The notes beneath the pieces are model-generated. The model ran no database searches, was not told the DNA's origin, and saw only the letters and a program-made list of their open reading frames with translations. This document shows positions 5,840-7,192 of a stretch of DNA of 7,192 nucleotides, in pieces. The stretch's first letter is position 1. Each line of letters opens with the position of its first letter. Location: NCBI GenBank assembly GCA_944377765.1, contig CALWFX010000084.1, positions 1 to 7,192 of the forward strand. The letters run 5' to 3'. Source of the stretch: an uncultured Clostridia bacterium (lineage in GTDB: Bacteria > Bacillota > Clostridia > Christensenellales > UBA1242). The position numbers and the translations under genes were made by a program.

Positions 5840-5885
5840 TTGATTTTTGTCAAGTTTTATGTTAATATTCATTATATTGGGAGTG
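5840..5885 (+). promoter_or_regulatory. weak candidate promoter and ribosome binding site of the membrane protein gene
   Basis: TTGATT (5840-5845) and TAATAT (5863-5868) are each 4/6 matches to consensus at a 17-bp spacing. TTGTCA at 5847-5852 is an alternative -35, with less satisfactory -10 choices. GGGAG (5879-5883) lies 6 bp before the ATG at 5890 and is a credible ribosome binding site that fixes the start. The promoter hexamers are tentative in such AT-rich sequence. Confidence 0.35.
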
Positions 5886-5889
5886 AAAT

Positions 5890-7192
5890 ATGGAAGATTT
5901 AAAAGTTACCAAAGATAAATTAAAAAAGGTTGCGAATGCTTGGGCTGAAATAAAAAGTTTAAGTCCAAATGCTATTTATGACATTAATGACACAACTGTA
6001 AATTGGAATAAAAAGATTGCTTTTGAAGAAGCAAAAGATTTTGTTACTCAAAAAGTCCAAATTGAAACTCCAAAACCCACTGCAAAAGATGAAACAAAAC
6101 CAAAAGAACCTAAAAAGGTGTCTATAATAGGAATTTTACTAATTATCTTTTTTGGTTTACCAATTATATCATGTTCAGCAGTATTTTTCTCAGAAATAGA
6201 TGATTATTATTGGAATTTATTATTGCCTTATATTTTTAACATAATAGCATTTATTTTTTTAACGGTTGGAATTTGTTTGATGATTTATTACAAAAATTCA
6301 TGTGCTTATAATAAAATGAAAGCATTGCCATCGCCTAAACAAAGGATAAATATTATTGCTATAATTTTGATTGTCGCAGGTTGTTTATGTTTGTTTAATC
6401 ATGTTGGTGCCACTACAACACCAAATGTTAGCGTGGGAAATCCAAATGATATATTACCTCAACCTACAGGAAATGATTTGGGAATTATTTATTTATGTTC
6501 AATTCCATTTGCGATTTTTATTTGTCTTGGTGTATGTCTTGTATTTTCAAAAATGAATTCATATAAACTAAGGTTATTAAAACATGAAAATAACTTACAA
6601 ATTTATGAAGAAAATATTAAATATAACAAAGAACAACTACCAAAAGACATTGAAGAATACGAGAATAGTGTTCAAAATTTGTATAATGAACAAATTAAAT
6701 TAATCAATACAACACATAAAAAAATCGGTGAAAAATTTGCAAAAATTGAAGAGATAGATATAATCTCAGTTTCACAAGCGAAATATGCTCAACAACTTTT
6801 AGACTATATTTATAAAGGTGCTGAAAGTATTAAAGAAGCATTTGAGAAACTTGAAAATGAAAAGGAAAAAATTAATAAGCAAATTGAAGAAGATAATCAA
6901 AAACTAGAAAATAATATAAAAGATATTACAAATAAGACTTATAAAAATAATGCTGATAATGAGAAAAAAGAAAACAACAAAAACTTTAAAAGTAAATGGA
7001 AAAAACTTTCAAAACTCGCAAAATCAGCGATATTAGTTCCTGTAATATATTTTGTTCCAGCAATTATTGTTACAATTTTAGCAAATGTTATCAAAACTCC
7101 AAGTATGATTGCAACTTTGATGACAATTCAATTAATAACATTATGTTTTGCTGGCGGTATTTTTATTTTTGAAGGAGTCGCCATTGGAATTT
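5890..7192 (+). CDS. multi-pass membrane protein with coiled-coil domain, unknown function (C-terminus beyond window)
   Basis: The frame from ATG 5890 stays open to the window end (434 codons, no stop), so the gene is truncated by the edge. Layout from my translation: a soluble N-terminal region of about 75 residues rich in Lys and Glu, ending in a Pro/Lys linker (TPKPTAKDETKPKEPKK). Then come four hydrophobic segments near 78-98, 110-133, 154-171 and 198-219. A long charged, probably coiled-coil part follows at about 225-370. Two more hydrophobic segments lie near 378-400 and 408-432. Residues 303-317 (LLDYIYKGAESIKEA) resemble a GRADTIKEA-like motif I recall from uncharacterised Firmicutes coiled-coil proteins; this is from memory. 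No signal peptide or catalytic motif is evident. It is far more Lys/Asn-rich than the ribosomal genes. Its divergent partner is an Xre-type regulator. The coding call is firm; function is not assignable. Confidence 0.85.
   Translation, partial: MEDLKVTKDKLKKVANAWAEIKSLSPNAIYDINDTTVNWNKKIAFEEAKDFVTQKVQIETPKPTAKDETKPKEPKKVSIIGILLIIFFGLPIISCSAVFFSEIDDYYWNLLLPYIFNIIAFIFLTVGICLMIYYKNSCAYNKMKALPSPKQRINIIAIILIVAGCLCLFNHVGATTTPNVSVGNPNDILPQPTGNDLGIIYLCSIPFAIFICLGVCLVFSKMNSYKLRLLKHENNLQIYEENIKYNKEQLPKDIEEYENSVQNLYNEQIKLINTTHKKIGEKFAKIEEIDIISVSQAKYAQQLLDYIYKGAESIKEAFEKLENEKEKINKQIEEDNQKLENNIKDITNKTYKNNADNEKKENNKNFKSKWKKLSKLAKSAILVPVIYFVPAIIVTILANVIKTPSMIATLMTIQLITLCFAGGIFIFEGVAIGI

Noticed and set aside
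6371..6556. 61-codon plus-strand frame inside the membrane protein gene
   Set aside because: It is an out-of-frame shadow of the long open frame that starts at 5890.
1..7192. CRISPR array, tRNA, rRNA or insertion sequence
   Set aside because: No regularly spaced repeats, cloverleaf with CCA end, rRNA motif or transposase frame was seen on either strand.

Overview
The window is AT-rich bacterial DNA that looks like Bacillota (low-GC Gram-positive). The r-protein sequences are Clostridia-like in flavour: L22 is 131 aa with an N-terminal extension, and strong AGGAGG-type ribosome binding sites precede nearly every gene. TGA acts as a real stop, because rplP ends on TGA in the usual place, so the standard bacterial code applies rather than the Mollicutes code. 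I cannot place the organism more finely from sequence alone.

Region 1 (about 1-4600, minus strand) is the S10 ribosomal-protein operon in canonical order: rpsJ, rplC, rplD, rplW, rplB, rpsS, rplV, rpsC, rplP, rpmC. It is read from right to left and rpmC runs off the left edge. Gaps are 0-14 bp. Three junctions are TAATG stop/start overlaps and rplP/rpmC overlap by 11 bp, so translational coupling is likely. The proteins build both subunits: S10, S19 and S3 on the 30S, and L3, L4, L23, L2, L22, L16 and L29 on the 50S.

Region 2 (about 4600-4900) drives the operon. A promoter with consensus hexamers (TTGACA, 18 bp, TATAAT) sits behind A-tracts. It is followed by a leader of about 260 nt with several hairpins and a 15-bp long-range helix. 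This is a good candidate for a cis-regulatory r-protein leader; I do not recognise it as a named family.

Region 3 (about 4900-5414) has no convincing gene. It holds AT-rich DNA, a symmetric intrinsic terminator (5142-5178), a compact multi-hairpin element of unknown identity (5221-5294), and a terminator for the next gene (5301-5335).

Region 4 (5415-7192) is a divergent pair. A 103-aa Xre/Cro-type regulator lies on the minus strand. On the plus strand is a large Lys/Asn-rich membrane and coiled-coil protein of unknown function, open from 5890 to the window edge (434 codons, no stop). The 163-bp gap between them carries an 8-bp inverted repeat over the regulator's likely -10/start region and a 13-bp direct repeat, consistent with autoregulation and perhaps control of the membrane protein. 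The most interesting items are the S10 leader, the unexplained structured element and the unknown membrane protein. I see no clear evidence of a complete new system.
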